A DNA stretch of 64,000 nucleotides from Rikenellaceae bacterium (GTDB taxonomy: Bacteria > Bacteroidota > Bacteroidia > Bacteroidales > Rikenellaceae), in contig SUZR01000001.1 of NCBI GenBank assembly GCA_015059845.1, positions 186,001 to 250,000 of the forward strand. Reading direction: 5' to 3'. Positions 9,893 to 19,952 of the stretch are shown in pieces. How positions within the stretch are numbered: position 1 is the stretch's first letter; each line of letters starts with the position of its first letter. The position numbers and the translations under genes were made by a program. Below the pieces are notes generated by a model. The model was not told the DNA's origin, made no database searches, and saw nothing but the letters and a program-made list of their open reading frames with translations.

Positions 9893-10292
9893 GGGGGCGA
9901 CCGGTTTTGACAGCTTGCAGAGTCGGTTCGTAAGCACGTCGAGCATTGTGTGGGGTCTCGTAAATCGCAACACTCAAACTACAAATGGCAATAATAGCTA
10001 TGCACTCGCTGCCTAATTTTCGAGGAAAATTAGCTTAATCCGCGGGCCCAAGGAGGTCTGCAGACGAGTATCCCGAGTTGTGGCTCCGCCCTTTGGTCAC
10101 GGTTCATATGGGGTATCATCTTTATAGGGATAGCGTGGTATGTGTCTCGGTTATTACGCGAAAATTTAGAGGCTGCGGCAAAAGGTTAGGCTGTCTGTGG
10201 CCATCCTGCGCAAGAGGATTAATTGCAGAATAAACGTGTAGAAAGCCTTCGGGCTCCAGGTTTGGACGCGGGTTCGACTCCCGCCGCCTCCA
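9893..10292 (+). ncRNA. ssrA: tmRNA (ssrA); tag peptide reads GNNSYALAA (9987..10016)
   Basis: 5' gggggcgaccggttttgac and 3' ggttcgactcccgccgcctcca form the tRNA-like domain (GGGGGCG pairs with CGCCTCC with one G-U). Internal tag ORF ggcaataatagctatgcactcgctgcctaa. Confidence 0.95.
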
Positions 10293-10293
10293 C

Positions 10294-10413
10294 TTTTTGA
10301 TGGGGACATTATTGACGAATGAGAGCGAGATTTTATCTCGCACATCAAAAAGTCATTTACGAACCCCCCCTCCTATATCCTCCTCTAACCGTAGGGGAGG
10401 ATTTTTTTCTTTA
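10294..10413 (+). repeat. Interspersed repeat copy 1 (two-hairpin unit)
   Basis: tttttgatggggacattattgacgaatgagagcgagattttatctcgcacatcaaaaagtcatttacgaa...cctaaccgtaggggaggattttttt; begins 2 nt after the tmRNA end. Confidence 0.9.
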
Positions 10414-10448
10414 TCTATGTAAGAATTTCCAATAACCAGCTCTACTCC

Positions 10449-10634
10449 TTTGATGGGGACATTATTGACAAATGAGAGCGAGATTTTATCTCGCGCATCA
10501 AAAAGTCATTTACGAACACCCTTCCTATATCCTCCCCTAACCGTAGGGGAGGATTTTTCTTTTGTCAGCAAAGTCATCATAAAACAGTTGTTGCACCTGC
10601 TCCCCTGCCGTAGGGAGGATTTTTTTTACTTTAT
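10449..10634 (+). repeat. Interspersed repeat copy 2 (extended unit with additional terminator-like hairpin)
   Basis: tttgatggggacattattgacaaatgagagcgagattttatctcgcgcatcaaaaagtcatttacgaa... then gtcagcaaagtcatcataaaacag... and ctcccctgccgtagggaggatttttttt. Confidence 0.9.
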
Positions 10635-10646
10635 TGAATACCAAAC

Positions 10647-10828
10647 TTCTGATGAGGACATTATTGACAAATGAGAGCGAGATTTTATCTCGCACATCAA
10701 AAAGTCATTTCCGACCCCCCCCTCCTATATCCTCCCCTAACCGTAGGGGAGGATTTTTCTTTTGTCAGCAAAGTCATCATAAAACAGGTGTCACACCTGT
10801 TTCCCTGCCGTAGGGTGATTTTCTTTTA
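10647..10828 (+). repeat. Interspersed repeat copy 3 (extended unit)
   Basis: ttctgatgaggacattattgacaaatgagagcgagattttatctcgcacatcaaaaagtcatttccga... gtcagcaaagtcatcataaaacagg; about 200-bp period with copy 2. Confidence 0.9.
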
Positions 10829-10873
10829 TAAAAACTTTTCCGAGTTTAGAGCATATATTTCGTGAAAAATTTG

Positions 10874-10881
10874 TATATTTG
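10874..10881 (+). promoter_or_regulatory. TAnnTTTG -7 promoter element upstream of ftsE-like gene
   Basis: tatatttg, 27 nt upstream of ATG 10908. Confidence 0.6.
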
Positions 10882-10907
10882 TAAGTTATGCAAAACGTAC
10901 AAAGAAT

Positions 10908-11636
10908 ATGGAGAGAAATAAGTGCGTAGTTAAGCTTCACGATGTGTCGATATATCATACCGATGGTAGTTCTCGCAGCCCAAAATCGGACGACGAGTTG
11001 GTTTTGTCGGAGGTTAATCTCACGGTTAATGAGGGCGAGATGGTCTATTTCATCGGGCGTGTCGGCAGCGGAAAAAGTACTTTACTAAAGACTTTATATG
11101 CCGAGGTGCAACTGCTTGAAGGCGAAGGTAGTGTGGTTGGAGTAGATTTGCGTAAAATCAAGCGCTCGGAGATACCCCATTTGCGCCGTCGTCTTGGCAT
11201 CGTATTTCAGGATTATCAGCTCTTGGACGATAGGAATGTGTTCTACAATCTCTACGATGTGATGAAGGCCACGGGCTGGAAGAACGAGACGGATATCCGT
11301 CGCCGCATAGATGAGGTTTTGACTCTTGTGGGGTTGGATAATAAAGCATACAAAATGCCTTTCGAGTTGTCGGGTGGCGAGCAGCAGCGCCTGGTTATTG
11401 CTCGCGCATTGCTTAACTCACCCCGCCTGCTGCTTGCCGATGAGCCAACGGGCAACCTCGACCCCGTTACAGCCGACGGTATTATGCGACTGTTCCGCGA
11501 GATTACCACCAAAGGTTGCGCCATCATTATGTCAACGCACAACACGGCTCTCATCGAGCAATATCCGGCCCGAACGATAATGTTTTCCAAGGGCAAAATA
11601 TCGGAAATAGATTTGGCGGCAAGTTTTTCGGAATAA
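10908..11636 (+). CDS. ftsE: FtsE-like ABC transporter ATP-binding protein
   Basis: Walker A GRVGSGKST, signature LSGGEQQRLVIARALLNSPRLLLADEPTGNLDP; size and motifs of FtsE/LolD class. Confidence 0.8.
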   Translation: MERNKCVVKLHDVSIYHTDGSSRSPKSDDELVLSEVNLTVNEGEMVYFIGRVGSGKSTLLKTLYAEVQLLEGEGSVVGVDLRKIKRSEIPHLRRRLGIVFQDYQLLDDRNVFYNLYDVMKATGWKNETDIRRRIDEVLTLVGLDNKAYKMPFELSGGEQQRLVIARALLNSPRLLLADEPTGNLDPVTADGIMRLFREITTKGCAIIMSTHNTALIEQYPARTIMFSKGKISEIDLAASFSE

Positions 11637-11729
11637 TTTTCCGAATCTATGATTCGATATTTGGAAAAGAGAATAAAAAAGAGTATTTTTGTACGATTAA
11701 AAGATTGGAATTGATATAAGCAATAAATA

Positions 11730-13688
11730 ATGAGTACTGAACAGGAAATTGTAAAACACGAGGAAGAGTATTCGGCGTCGAATATTCAAGTGTTAGAGGG
11801 TCTGGAGGCTGTGCGTAAGCGCCCCGCGATGTATATTGGTGACATCGGTGAGAAGGGTCTGCACCATCTTGTATATGAGGTTGTGGATAACTCTATCGAC
11901 GAGGCGCTGGCTGGCTATTGTACCCATATTGAGGTGTCAATCAACGAGGATAACTCAATTACGGTAAGAGATAACGGTCGTGGTATTCCCACCGACTACC
12001 ACGAGAAGGAGGGCAAGTCGGCCCTTGAGGTTGTTCTTACGGTATTGCACGCCGGAGGTAAGTTCGACAAGGGAAGCTACAAGGTGTCGGGTGGTCTGCA
12101 CGGTGTAGGTGTATCGTGCGTAAATGCCCTCTCAACTCTGTTGGTCGCCGAGATTCACCGTGGAGGTAAGATTTACAAGCAGACATATAGCAAGGGTGTA
12201 CCTACCTCTAAGATGGAGGTTGTGGGCGATTGTGAGGATCGTGGTACTATTATCACATTCAAGCCCGATAACTCAATCTTTACCCTCACAACCGAGTATA
12301 AGTACGACACGCTGGCAAACCGCTTGCGCGAGTTGGCATTCCTGAATAAGGGCATCCACCTCTCGCTTACCGACAAGCGCCATCAGGATGAGTCGGGCGA
12401 GTTCCTCAGCGAGCAATTCTACTCTAAGGATGGCTTGCAGGAGTTCGTGAAGTACCTTGACGCTACCCGCGGCGAGGCGCTGACCGAGAGCGTTATCTAT
12501 ATCGATACTGAGTATAATGGCGTTCCTGTGGAGGTTGCTATGCAGTACAACAACTCATTCTCGGAGAATGTTCACTCGTATGTAAATAATATCAACACTA
12601 TCGAGGGTGGTACTCACCTTACGGGTTTCCGTACGGCTCTTACCCGTACCTTGAAGAAGTACGCCGAGGAGTCGGGTATGCTGGCAAAGCTGAAGTTTGA
12701 GATTAACGGTGAGGACTTCCGCGAGGGTTTGACCGCCGTTGTATCGGTCAAGGTTGCCGAGCCTCAGTTTGAGGGTCAGACCAAGACCAAGCTGGGTAAT
12801 AGCGAGGTGTCGGCAGCTGTAAATGGCGCAGTAGCTTCGGCTATGGCACTCTACCTTGAGGAGCATCCCCGCGATGCGAAGGCTATCGTACAGAAGGTTA
12901 TCCTGGCTGCTACGGCTCGTCACGCAGCACACAATGCACGCGCAGCTGTTCAGCGCAAGACCGTATTGTCGGGCGCAGGCCTGCCGGGTAAGTTGGCCGA
13001 CTGCTCAAGCCGCGACCGTTCGATTGCTGAGATTTTCTTCGTCGAGGGAGACTCTGCGGGTGGTACTGCAAAGCAGGGCCGCGACCGTAACTTCCAGGCT
13101 ATTATGCCCTTGCGTGGTAAGATTCTGAATATCGAGAAGGCGCAGGAGCACCGTATGTGGGAGAACGAGGAGATTAAGAATATGTTTATCGCTCTGGGTG
13201 TATCAATCGGTACCGAGGAGGATAGCAAGGCACTTAACCTTGAGAAACTGCGTTACGATAAGATTATTATTATGACCGATGCCGATGTCGATGGTGCGCA
13301 TATTGCGACATTGATGCTTACGTTCTTCTTCCGCAAGATGAAGGAGCTTATCGAGAACGGTCACGTATATATCGCTACCCCACCTCTCTACCTTGTTAAG
13401 AAGGGTAACAACGAGCGTTACTGCTGGACTGAGGCCGAGCGCGATGCTATTGTCGAGGAGATGGGAACGAAGGGTATTCACATCCAGCGTTACAAAGGTC
13501 TTGGTGAGATGAATGCTCAGCAGTTGTGGGACACTACAATGAATCCCGAGACACGTATCTTGCGTCAGGTAAATATCGAGAACGCAGCTGAGGCTGACCG
13601 TATCTTCTCGATGTTGATGGGTGACGACGTGCCACCTCGCCGCGAGTTCATTGAGAAGAATGCCCATTACGCAAATATTGATGCATAG
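11730..13688 (+). CDS. gyrB: DNA gyrase subunit B
   Basis: 652 aa; VLEGLEAVRKRPAMYIGDIGEKGLHHLVYEVVDNSIDEA; EGDSAGGTAKQGRDR; MTDADVDGAHI. Confidence 0.98.
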   Translation: MSTEQEIVKHEEEYSASNIQVLEGLEAVRKRPAMYIGDIGEKGLHHLVYEVVDNSIDEALAGYCTHIEVSINEDNSITVRDNGRGIPTDYHEKEGKSALEVVLTVLHAGGKFDKGSYKVSGGLHGVGVSCVNALSTLLVAEIHRGGKIYKQTYSKGVPTSKMEVVGDCEDRGTIITFKPDNSIFTLTTEYKYDTLANRLRELAFLNKGIHLSLTDKRHQDESGEFLSEQFYSKDGLQEFVKYLDATRGEALTESVIYIDTEYNGVPVEVAMQYNNSFSENVHSYVNNINTIEGGTHLTGFRTALTRTLKKYAEESGMLAKLKFEINGEDFREGLTAVVSVKVAEPQFEGQTKTKLGNSEVSAAVNGAVASAMALYLEEHPRDAKAIVQKVILAATARHAAHNARAAVQRKTVLSGAGLPGKLADCSSRDRSIAEIFFVEGDSAGGTAKQGRDRNFQAIMPLRGKILNIEKAQEHRMWENEEIKNMFIALGVSIGTEEDSKALNLEKLRYDKIIIMTDADVDGAHIATLMLTFFFRKMKELIENGHVYIATPPLYLVKKGNNERYCWTEAERDAIVEEMGTKGIHIQRYKGLGEMNAQQLWDTTMNPETRILRQVNIENAAEADRIFSMLMGDDVPPRREFIEKNAHYANIDA

Positions 13689-13691
13689 TAA

Positions 13692-13725
13692 ATTAGGGCT
13701 GTCCCGCGTGGGCAGCCTTTTTTAT
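13692..13725 (+). terminator. Hairpin terminator after gyrB
   Basis: agggctgtcccgcgtgggcagcctttttta. Confidence 0.7.
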
Positions 13726-13736
13726 AATCACTTACG

Positions 13737-14354
13737 ATGAAGGTTACCATTATAGGCGTTGCCGGAGGAAGCGGCTCAGGAAAGAGTACTCTTGTAAAGA
13801 AGTTACAGGAGGCATTTGGTGCAGAGGATGTCTCTACGCTGTGCCACGACTACTATTATAAGGAGCACTCCGATATGAGCTACGAGCAGCCCACACAACT
13901 CAACTACGACCATCCGCAGGCATTTGACACCGATATGATGGTTGCACATATCAGGTCGCTAAAAAACAATGAAACGATAGAGCGACCCGTATATTCATTC
14001 GTAGAGCATAATCGTACTGCTGAGAGAGTTACGGTGAAACCGTCGAAGGTGATTATCATTGATGGCATACTGATATTTGAGAATCAGGAGCTACGCGATT
14101 TGATGGATATCAAGGTCTTTGTTGACACCGACGCCGACGTGCGTCTGGCGCGCCGTATTCTGCGCGATGTATGCAACAGAGGTCGCAGTATGGAATCCGT
14201 TATTGAGCAGTATCTATCGACGGTGAAGCCTATGCACGAGGAGTTTGTCGAGCCATCAAAACGATATGCCGATGTGATTATCCCCGAGGGCGGATTTAAC
14301 TCCGTGGCGGTGGAGATGCTAATTCAGAGTATTCGGTCGCTGATAAACAAATAA
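13737..14354 (+). CDS. udk: Uridine kinase
   Basis: IIGVAGGSGSGKSTLVKKL; DVSTLCHDYYYKEHSDMSYEQPTQLNYDHPQAFD; LARRILRDVCNRGRSMESVIEQYLSTVKPMHEEFVEPSK. Confidence 0.95.
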   Translation: MKVTIIGVAGGSGSGKSTLVKKLQEAFGAEDVSTLCHDYYYKEHSDMSYEQPTQLNYDHPQAFDTDMMVAHIRSLKNNETIERPVYSFVEHNRTAERVTVKPSKVIIIDGILIFENQELRDLMDIKVFVDTDADVRLARRILRDVCNRGRSMESVIEQYLSTVKPMHEEFVEPSKRYADVIIPEGGFNSVAVEMLIQSIRSLINK

Positions 14355-14487
14355 AGAGAACATCTAGCAAGGCTCTTTTGGCGCCTGGCTTGCCATTGAA
14401 ATCCTCATTTGTACCCAGCAAAGTGCGGTTTTTCGGCCTTCGACCAGACCAAAAATAGTTCTTGTTACGATTCCCACAAAAAAGAGG

Positions 14488-14519
14488 GTGCTAACGTTTC
14501 GTTAACACCCTCTATTATT
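14488..14519 (-). terminator. Hairpin terminator at mutS 3' end
   Basis: agggtgctaacgtttcgttaacaccctctatt between udk and mutS. Confidence 0.7.
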
Positions 14520-17183
14520 TTACAATCCAGTAAGTTTCTTAATCTCATTTAGTTTATTGAGCGCCTCGATTGGCGTAAGCGAGTTGATATCCAAGCCCTT
14601 AATCTGGTCACGCACCTGCACCAATACGGGGTCGTCGAGCTGGAACATCGAGAGTTGCATACTACCCTGCCCTGCTACGTCGGCCACCTGCTTGGCTGAG
14701 GGTTGGCGCTTCTTGCGCTGACGTACGGGAGTACCAGCCGCAACATCATTATCACCATATACGGTTTCAAGGTTCGACAAAATCTCGTTCGCACGCTTTA
14801 CAATCGTCTGCGGCATACCCGCCATACGTGCCACGTGAATACCGAACGAGTGCTCCGTGCCGCCACGTGCCAACTTGCGCAGGAATACAATCGTGTTATC
14901 CACCTCGCGCACCGATACGTGATAATTCTTGATGCGCTCGAAGAGCTGCTCCATCTCGTTAAGCTCGTGGTAGTGCGTAGCAAAGAGAGTCTTTGCGTGC
15001 GCCGAAGGATAGTTATGGATATACTCAACCATTGCCCACGCAATAGAGATACCATCGTAGGTACTTGTTCCTCGGCCAATCTCATCCAGCAGGATAAGGC
15101 TGCGGTCAGAGAGGTTATTCAGGATGCTTGCCGACTCCAACATCTCGACCATAAAGGTTGACTCGCCCTGCGAGATATTATCCGAAGCACCCACGCGCGT
15201 GAAAATCTTATCTACAATACCAATATGTGCCGACTTGGCAGGCACGAACGAGCCCATCTGTGCCATAAGGATAATGAGTGCTGTCTGGCGCAACAGAGCC
15301 GACTTACCCGACATATTGGGACCCGTAATCATCATTATCTGCTGGTCACTGTCGTTCAGCAGAACGTCGTTGGGGATATACTCCTCACCTACGGGCAGCA
15401 GTCGCTCGATAACAGGATGGCGACCCTCGCGGATATCTATCTTCTTGCCCTCGTCCAGCACGGGTCGTACATAGCGGCACTCGCACGCCATACGAGCGAA
15501 GGATTGCAGGCAGTCGATGCGAGCTATGGTAGCTGCATCGCGCAGGATAGATTTGAGATGAGTGGCCGCAGACTGAACAAGAGCGTTATATATTTCAAGT
15601 TCAATGGCTAAGATACGGTCTTGCGCACCCAGAATCTTCTCCTCGTACTCCTTCAACTCCTCAGTGATATATCGCTCGGCAGCCGTCAGGGTCTGCTTAC
15701 GAATCCACGACTCAGGGACTTTATCCTTGTGCGTATTTCGTACCTCGATGTAGTATCCGAAGACATTATTGTAGCTAATCTTTAGCGAAGGAATACCCGT
15801 AGCTTCACTCTCGCGCTGAAGAATCTGCTGCAACACATCCTTGCCGTGCATAGCAATGCGGCGCAGGTCATCCAGCTCGGCCGACACGCCATCGGCAATG
15901 ATTCCACCCTTCTGAATCTGGTTATTCGCAGGGTCGGGATATATCTCGCGTGCCAACTTATCACGCAGCTCGGTGATTGGGTCTATCGTAGAGGCTATTT
16001 CGTGCAGTCGCTCGTGGTCGGTAGATTCCAACAAAGCCTTCAGCATCTCCACAGCCGTCAATGAGTTTTTCAGCTGCACCAACTCGCGCGGCAGGATACG
16101 TCCTGCAGCTATACGTGACGAGATGCGCTCCAAATCGCCTATGGCCGAGATTTGCTCGCGCAGCGCCTCGGCTAAATCTGCATCCTTGGTAAAAATCTCT
16201 ACAACATCCTGACGACGGCGTATGCGCTCGACATCCACAAGCGGCATAGCTATCCATCGCTTCAGCAGACGGCCTCCCATCGAGGTGAGCGTGCGGTCAA
16301 TGACATCCGCAAAGCCGCTCTTGCCCTGCGAGCCGTTAGACGAGAAGAGTTCAAGATTACGAATCGTGAATTTGTCAATCCACACAAACTCGTTCTGGTC
16401 TATACGCGAGATAGATGTAATATGCGAAATTTCGCGGTGCTCGGTAAACTCCAGATAGTACAAGATAGCACCTGCAGCAGCAATACCCTCCTGCAAACCA
16501 TCAACACCAAAGCCCTTGAGCGATTTTGTACCAAACTGCTTGCAGAGTTTATCGTAATTTAGCTCCGAAGAGAAAATCCAATCATCAAGGCGATAGGTGT
16601 ACAATCTATTACCGAACGAGGCCTGGAATCTATCCTCATAACCACGCTGGTAAAGCACCTCCTTGGGCGATAGGTTGGATATCAGTTTATCGACGTAACG
16701 GTCATCGCCCTGCGCCATATAAAACTCTCCCGTTGATATGTCAAGGAAGGCTACACCCGTATGTTTCGGGCCGAAGAATACCGATGCGAGAAATGAATTT
16801 TCCTTATTGGGAAGGATGTTGTCGCCCAGCACCACGCCCGGTGTAACAAGCTCTATCACACCACGTTTAACCAAGCCCTTAACGGTCTTGGGGTCCTCCA
16901 GCTGCTCGCAGATTGCCACACGCTCGCCTGCACGCACCAACTTCGGGAGATAGACATCAACGGCGTGGAAAGGGAAGCCCGCCAGCTCAACGAACGACGC
17001 AGCTCCGTTGGCACGACGTGTGAGCGTAATGCCAAGTATCGAACTTGCCTTGATGGCATCCTCGCCGAATGTTTCGTAGAAGTCGCCAACGCGGAATAGT
17101 AGTATAGCATCGGGATGGACAGCCTTTATCTGATAATACTGCTTCATCAAAGGCGTCTCCACATATTTTTTCTCTGCGGCCAT
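14520..17183 (-). CDS. mutS: DNA mismatch repair protein MutS
   Basis: 887 aa; [79 protein letters not shown]. Confidence 0.98.
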   Translation of the reverse strand: MAAEKKYVETPLMKQYYQIKAVHPDAILLFRVGDFYETFGEDAIKASSILGITLTRRANGAASFVELAGFPFHAVDVYLPKLVRAGERVAICEQLEDPKTVKGLVKRGVIELVTPGVVLGDNILPNKENSFLASVFFGPKHTGVAFLDISTGEFYMAQGDDRYVDKLISNLSPKEVLYQRGYEDRFQASFGNRLYTYRLDDWIFSSELNYDKLCKQFGTKSLKGFGVDGLQEGIAAAGAILYYLEFTEHREISHITSISRIDQNEFVWIDKFTIRNLELFSSNGSQGKSGFADVIDRTLTSMGGRLLKRWIAMPLVDVERIRRRQDVVEIFTKDADLAEALREQISAIGDLERISSRIAAGRILPRELVQLKNSLTAVEMLKALLESTDHERLHEIASTIDPITELRDKLAREIYPDPANNQIQKGGIIADGVSAELDDLRRIAMHGKDVLQQILQRESEATGIPSLKISYNNVFGYYIEVRNTHKDKVPESWIRKQTLTAAERYITEELKEYEEKILGAQDRILAIELEIYNALVQSAATHLKSILRDAATIARIDCLQSFARMACECRYVRPVLDEGKKIDIREGRHPVIERLLPVGEEYIPNDVLLNDSDQQIMMITGPNMSGKSALLRQTALIILMAQMGSFVPAKSAHIGIVDKIFTRVGASDNISQGESTFMVEMLESASILNNLSDRSLILLDEIGRGTSTYDGISIAWAMVEYIHNYPSAHAKTLFATHYHELNEMEQLFERIKNYHVSVREVDNTIVFLRKLARGGTEHSFGIHVARMAGMPQTIVKRANEILSNLETVYGDNDVAAGTPVRQRKKRQPSAKQVADVAGQGSMQLSMFQLDDPVLVQVRDQIKGLDINSLTPIEALNKLNEIKKLTGL

Positions 17184-17228
17184 TTGAAGTGGGTTTTACA
17201 AGTGAGCAAAGATAGCCTTTTTGGCGGA

Positions 17229-18644
17229 CTATTCAAAGAAACGCTCGTCAAAATTAACCAAATAAAGTTTGTCCGTAGCACGTGTAAGAGCCGTATATAA
17301 CCAACGTAGCATATCACGCGACATAGGCTCGTCACCAAACAGACAACGGTCAACAAAAACGGCTCGCCACTGGCCGCCCTGCGCCTTATGGCACGTCACG
17401 GCATAGGCAAATTTCACCTGAACAGCGTTAAAATGGGGATTTTCGCGTATCTCCTTATATCGTTTTATCTTGCTCTTTATGTCGGTATAATCCTTCTCAA
17501 CCTCGTCAAACAGACGGCGGCTCTCCTCGCGTGTGAGCGAAGGCGACTCCGAGGCGATGGTGTCAAGCAGAATCTTGCACTCAATCTCCGTGTCGTTATA
17601 GTCAGGAAAAGAGAGAATGGCCTCCGCGAAGTGAAATCCGTAAAAATCCTCGAATCGGCGGATACGTTTCAGCAGGGCAATATCTCCGTTGGCCATAAAA
17701 CTCATCGGACACTCCTCGATGCGCTCCGTATAGTGATAATTATTCTTTACAACCATAAGCATATCCCCGCTCTCGATGGCCTCCTCGGCCGAGAGATTAT
17801 AGCGGCGGATACCTTCATTATATCTATTGGCACGCTTGTTTGAGCGGGTGATTACGATGGTCTCCTCGCGGCCATAACGGTCGTAGCAATCCTGCAATTT
17901 CTCCATCACCTCACCGCCGTTGATAGACTCTATATCGGGAAAATTCATCTCAAAGCGTGGCACCTCACACAACCCATTCTCCAACATACAGCGCACCATC
18001 GTGGCGTTGAACAATATTCCCGACTCGGCACTTTGGCGCACCACATCATCCATCGAGGCATAAACAACATCACCATAGCCCTGCATCACCGACTCATCCA
18101 GCGCAGGACTATAATCGGCGCCAACGGGCGGCAGCTGGGCATTATCTCCCACAAGAATCAGATGGCACTCTCGGCCACTGCGAACATATTTGATAAGGTC
18201 ATCAAGCAGTGAGCCGCTTCCGAAAATCTGCCCATCACCCGATGTGTCGGATAGCATCGAGGCCTCATCGACGATAAACACCGCCCCACGCTCCTTGTTG
18301 AGATTTAGCGAAAATTTGGACTCATACTCTGCATTGGTCTTTTCACGATAAATTCTCTTGTGAATGGTCAACGCCTCACGACGTGAATACCGCGAAAGAA
18401 CTTTTGCTGCACGCCCCGTAGGAGCGAGCAACACACACTTGGTTCCCATATCGGCCAAAACCTCCACTACAGCCGAGATTAAAGTGGTCTTTCCGGTGCC
18501 TGCATAGCCGTTTAACACGAAAATTTGCGAATAATCGGGCGAAGAAAGCCACTCAGACAACTTTTCCACAACTTTTTTCTGGCTAATTGTTGTTTCAAAA
18601 GAGATTTTTGCGTAAATTTGGCCTGCGATATAACTGTTAAGCAT
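17229..18644 (-). CDS. RecD-like ATP-dependent DNA helicase (AAA_30 / UvrD C-terminal domain)
   Basis: VLNGYAGTGKTTLISAVVEVLADMG, FIVDEASMLSD, LVGDNAQLPPVG, FAYAVTCHKAQGGQWRAVFVD, WLYTALTRA. Confidence 0.92.
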   Translation of the reverse strand: MLNSYIAGQIYAKISFETTISQKKVVEKLSEWLSSPDYSQIFVLNGYAGTGKTTLISAVVEVLADMGTKCVLLAPTGRAAKVLSRYSRREALTIHKRIYREKTNAEYESKFSLNLNKERGAVFIVDEASMLSDTSGDGQIFGSGSLLDDLIKYVRSGRECHLILVGDNAQLPPVGADYSPALDESVMQGYGDVVYASMDDVVRQSAESGILFNATMVRCMLENGLCEVPRFEMNFPDIESINGGEVMEKLQDCYDRYGREETIVITRSNKRANRYNEGIRRYNLSAEEAIESGDMLMVVKNNYHYTERIEECPMSFMANGDIALLKRIRRFEDFYGFHFAEAILSFPDYNDTEIECKILLDTIASESPSLTREESRRLFDEVEKDYTDIKSKIKRYKEIRENPHFNAVQVKFAYAVTCHKAQGGQWRAVFVDRCLFGDEPMSRDMLRWLYTALTRATDKLYLVNFDERFFE

Positions 18645-18702
18645 TATGTCGTCGATTTTATCGTGTTAATTTGATACAAACTTAATAACAAATAACTAAA
18701 AA

Positions 18703-19335
18703 ATGAAAAAGGCAGTACAATTTCTTTTGGGTCTGGTAATCATCGGACTTATTTATGTGGTTGCTACATTGATCCACACTCCGCTTAGCTTTGAGAAGCA
18801 GCTGGAGGAGCGTAATGCAGATGTAATCGTTAAGCTGAAGGACATCCGTGCCGCTGAGCGTGCTTACAAGAGCAAGTACCAGCAGTTCACAGGCGATTTC
18901 GATTCACTCATCTACTTTATCTTGAACGATTCTTTGGAGATGGAGCGTAAGCTCGTTGACGAGGATGACTCAGTTGCTATGGCTCAGTTGAAGAAGGCTG
19001 GTAAGAAGAACGTTGAGAAGTATAGCCTCGCCGTTATCGACACCATCTTCAATCCCCGTAAGCTCTCTAAGGAGGATGTACAGAACTTGCGTTATATCCC
19101 CCACACTGACAAGGTTGAGTTTATTCTTGAGGCTGCTAAGATTATGACAGGTGCTAACGTATTGGTTCCCGTTGTAGAGTGCCGCGCACCTTACAAGATG
19201 TACCTCGATACTGTTGCATATCGTCAGAACATCATTAACCTTATCGACGACCGCGTAAACAACTTTAACGCATACGCTGGTTTGAAGTTCGGTTCAATGG
19301 AGGGTAGCAATAACGAGGCTGGTAACTGGGAGTAA
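18703..19335 (+). CDS. Conserved hypothetical membrane-anchored protein (210 aa)
   Basis: One N-terminal TM (VQFLLGLVIIGLIYVVATLI) then soluble domain; start ATG after an A-rich leader; family not identified by eye. Confidence 0.75.
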   Translation: MKKAVQFLLGLVIIGLIYVVATLIHTPLSFEKQLEERNADVIVKLKDIRAAERAYKSKYQQFTGDFDSLIYFILNDSLEMERKLVDEDDSVAMAQLKKAGKKNVEKYSLAVIDTIFNPRKLSKEDVQNLRYIPHTDKVEFILEAAKIMTGANVLVPVVECRAPYKMYLDTVAYRQNIINLIDDRVNNFNAYAGLKFGSMEGSNNEAGNWE

Positions 19336-19358
19336 TCTCCTGCGGTTACAAATATATA

Positions 19359-19388
19359 TGTCCGCTCCAAATGGGGCGGACATTCTTT
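19359..19388. terminator. Hairpin terminator
   Basis: tgtccgctccaaatggggcggacattcttttt. Confidence 0.8.
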
Positions 19389-19412
19389 TTACCTTATATA
19401 TAATATAGAGTT

Positions 19413-19952
19413 ATGAGAATAATTAGTGGTCGCTGTGGTGGCCGTACTATCGTTCCACCTAAAAACCTTCGTGCCCGCCCTACTACCGATTTCGCTAAGG
19501 AGAATCTGTTCAACGTGCTGGGCAATATGATTGACTTCGAGGATATCGAGGTCCTGGACCTCTTTGCCGGTACGGGCTCTATCAGCTACGAGTTTGCATC
19601 GCGCGGAGCTGCCGCCGTAACGTCGGTAGAGATAAATGCCGTACATTATAACTTCATCCGTACCACGGCCAAAACATTCGGCTTCGACAATCTGCACGCC
19701 GTTAAAGCAAACGTATTTCTGTATCTTAAGAGCTGCGCGAAGAGGTTTGACGTGATATTTTCGGATGCGCCATACGACCTTGAGGGTAGCGAGCAGGTCG
19801 TTGACTTGGTATTTGAAAAGGGTCTGTTGAAGGAGGATGGAGTATTTATTTTTGAGCATTCAAAGTCTATGAATTTCTCCGACCACCCCAACTTTGTACA
19901 GACACGTAGCTATGGCAGCGTGCAGTTCTCAATATTTGAAAATAAGCAATGA
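19413..19952 (+). CDS. rsmD: 16S rRNA (guanine(966)-N(2))-methyltransferase RsmD
   Basis: MRIISGRCGGRTIVPPKNLRARPTTDFAKENLFNVLGN; LDLFAGTGSISYEFASRGA; FSDAPYDLEG. Confidence 0.93.
   Translation: MRIISGRCGGRTIVPPKNLRARPTTDFAKENLFNVLGNMIDFEDIEVLDLFAGTGSISYEFASRGAAAVTSVEINAVHYNFIRTTAKTFGFDNLHAVKANVFLYLKSCAKRFDVIFSDAPYDLEGSEQVVDLVFEKGLLKEDGVFIFEHSKSMNFSDHPNFVQTRSYGSVQFSIFENKQ

Noticed and set aside
10122-10348. Minus-strand ORFs reading RRRESNPRPNLEPEG / GGGGSRTRVQTWSP
   Set aside because: Classic spurious translation across a tRNA-like 3' domain; this is the tmRNA gene.
10294-10828. Possible CRISPR array
   Set aside because: Only three long units of unequal spacing with internal terminator hairpins; no short identical repeats with unique spacers and no cas genes.
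10450-10865. 74-aa and 64-aa ORFs sharing FLYPPLTVGEDFSFVSKVIIKQ
   Set aside because: They are translations of the non-coding hairpin repeats (copies 2 and 3), with terminator hairpins inside the frame.
13737-14354. Phosphoribulokinase
   Set aside because: Size and CHDYYYK / NRGRSMESVIEQY motifs fit uridine kinase.
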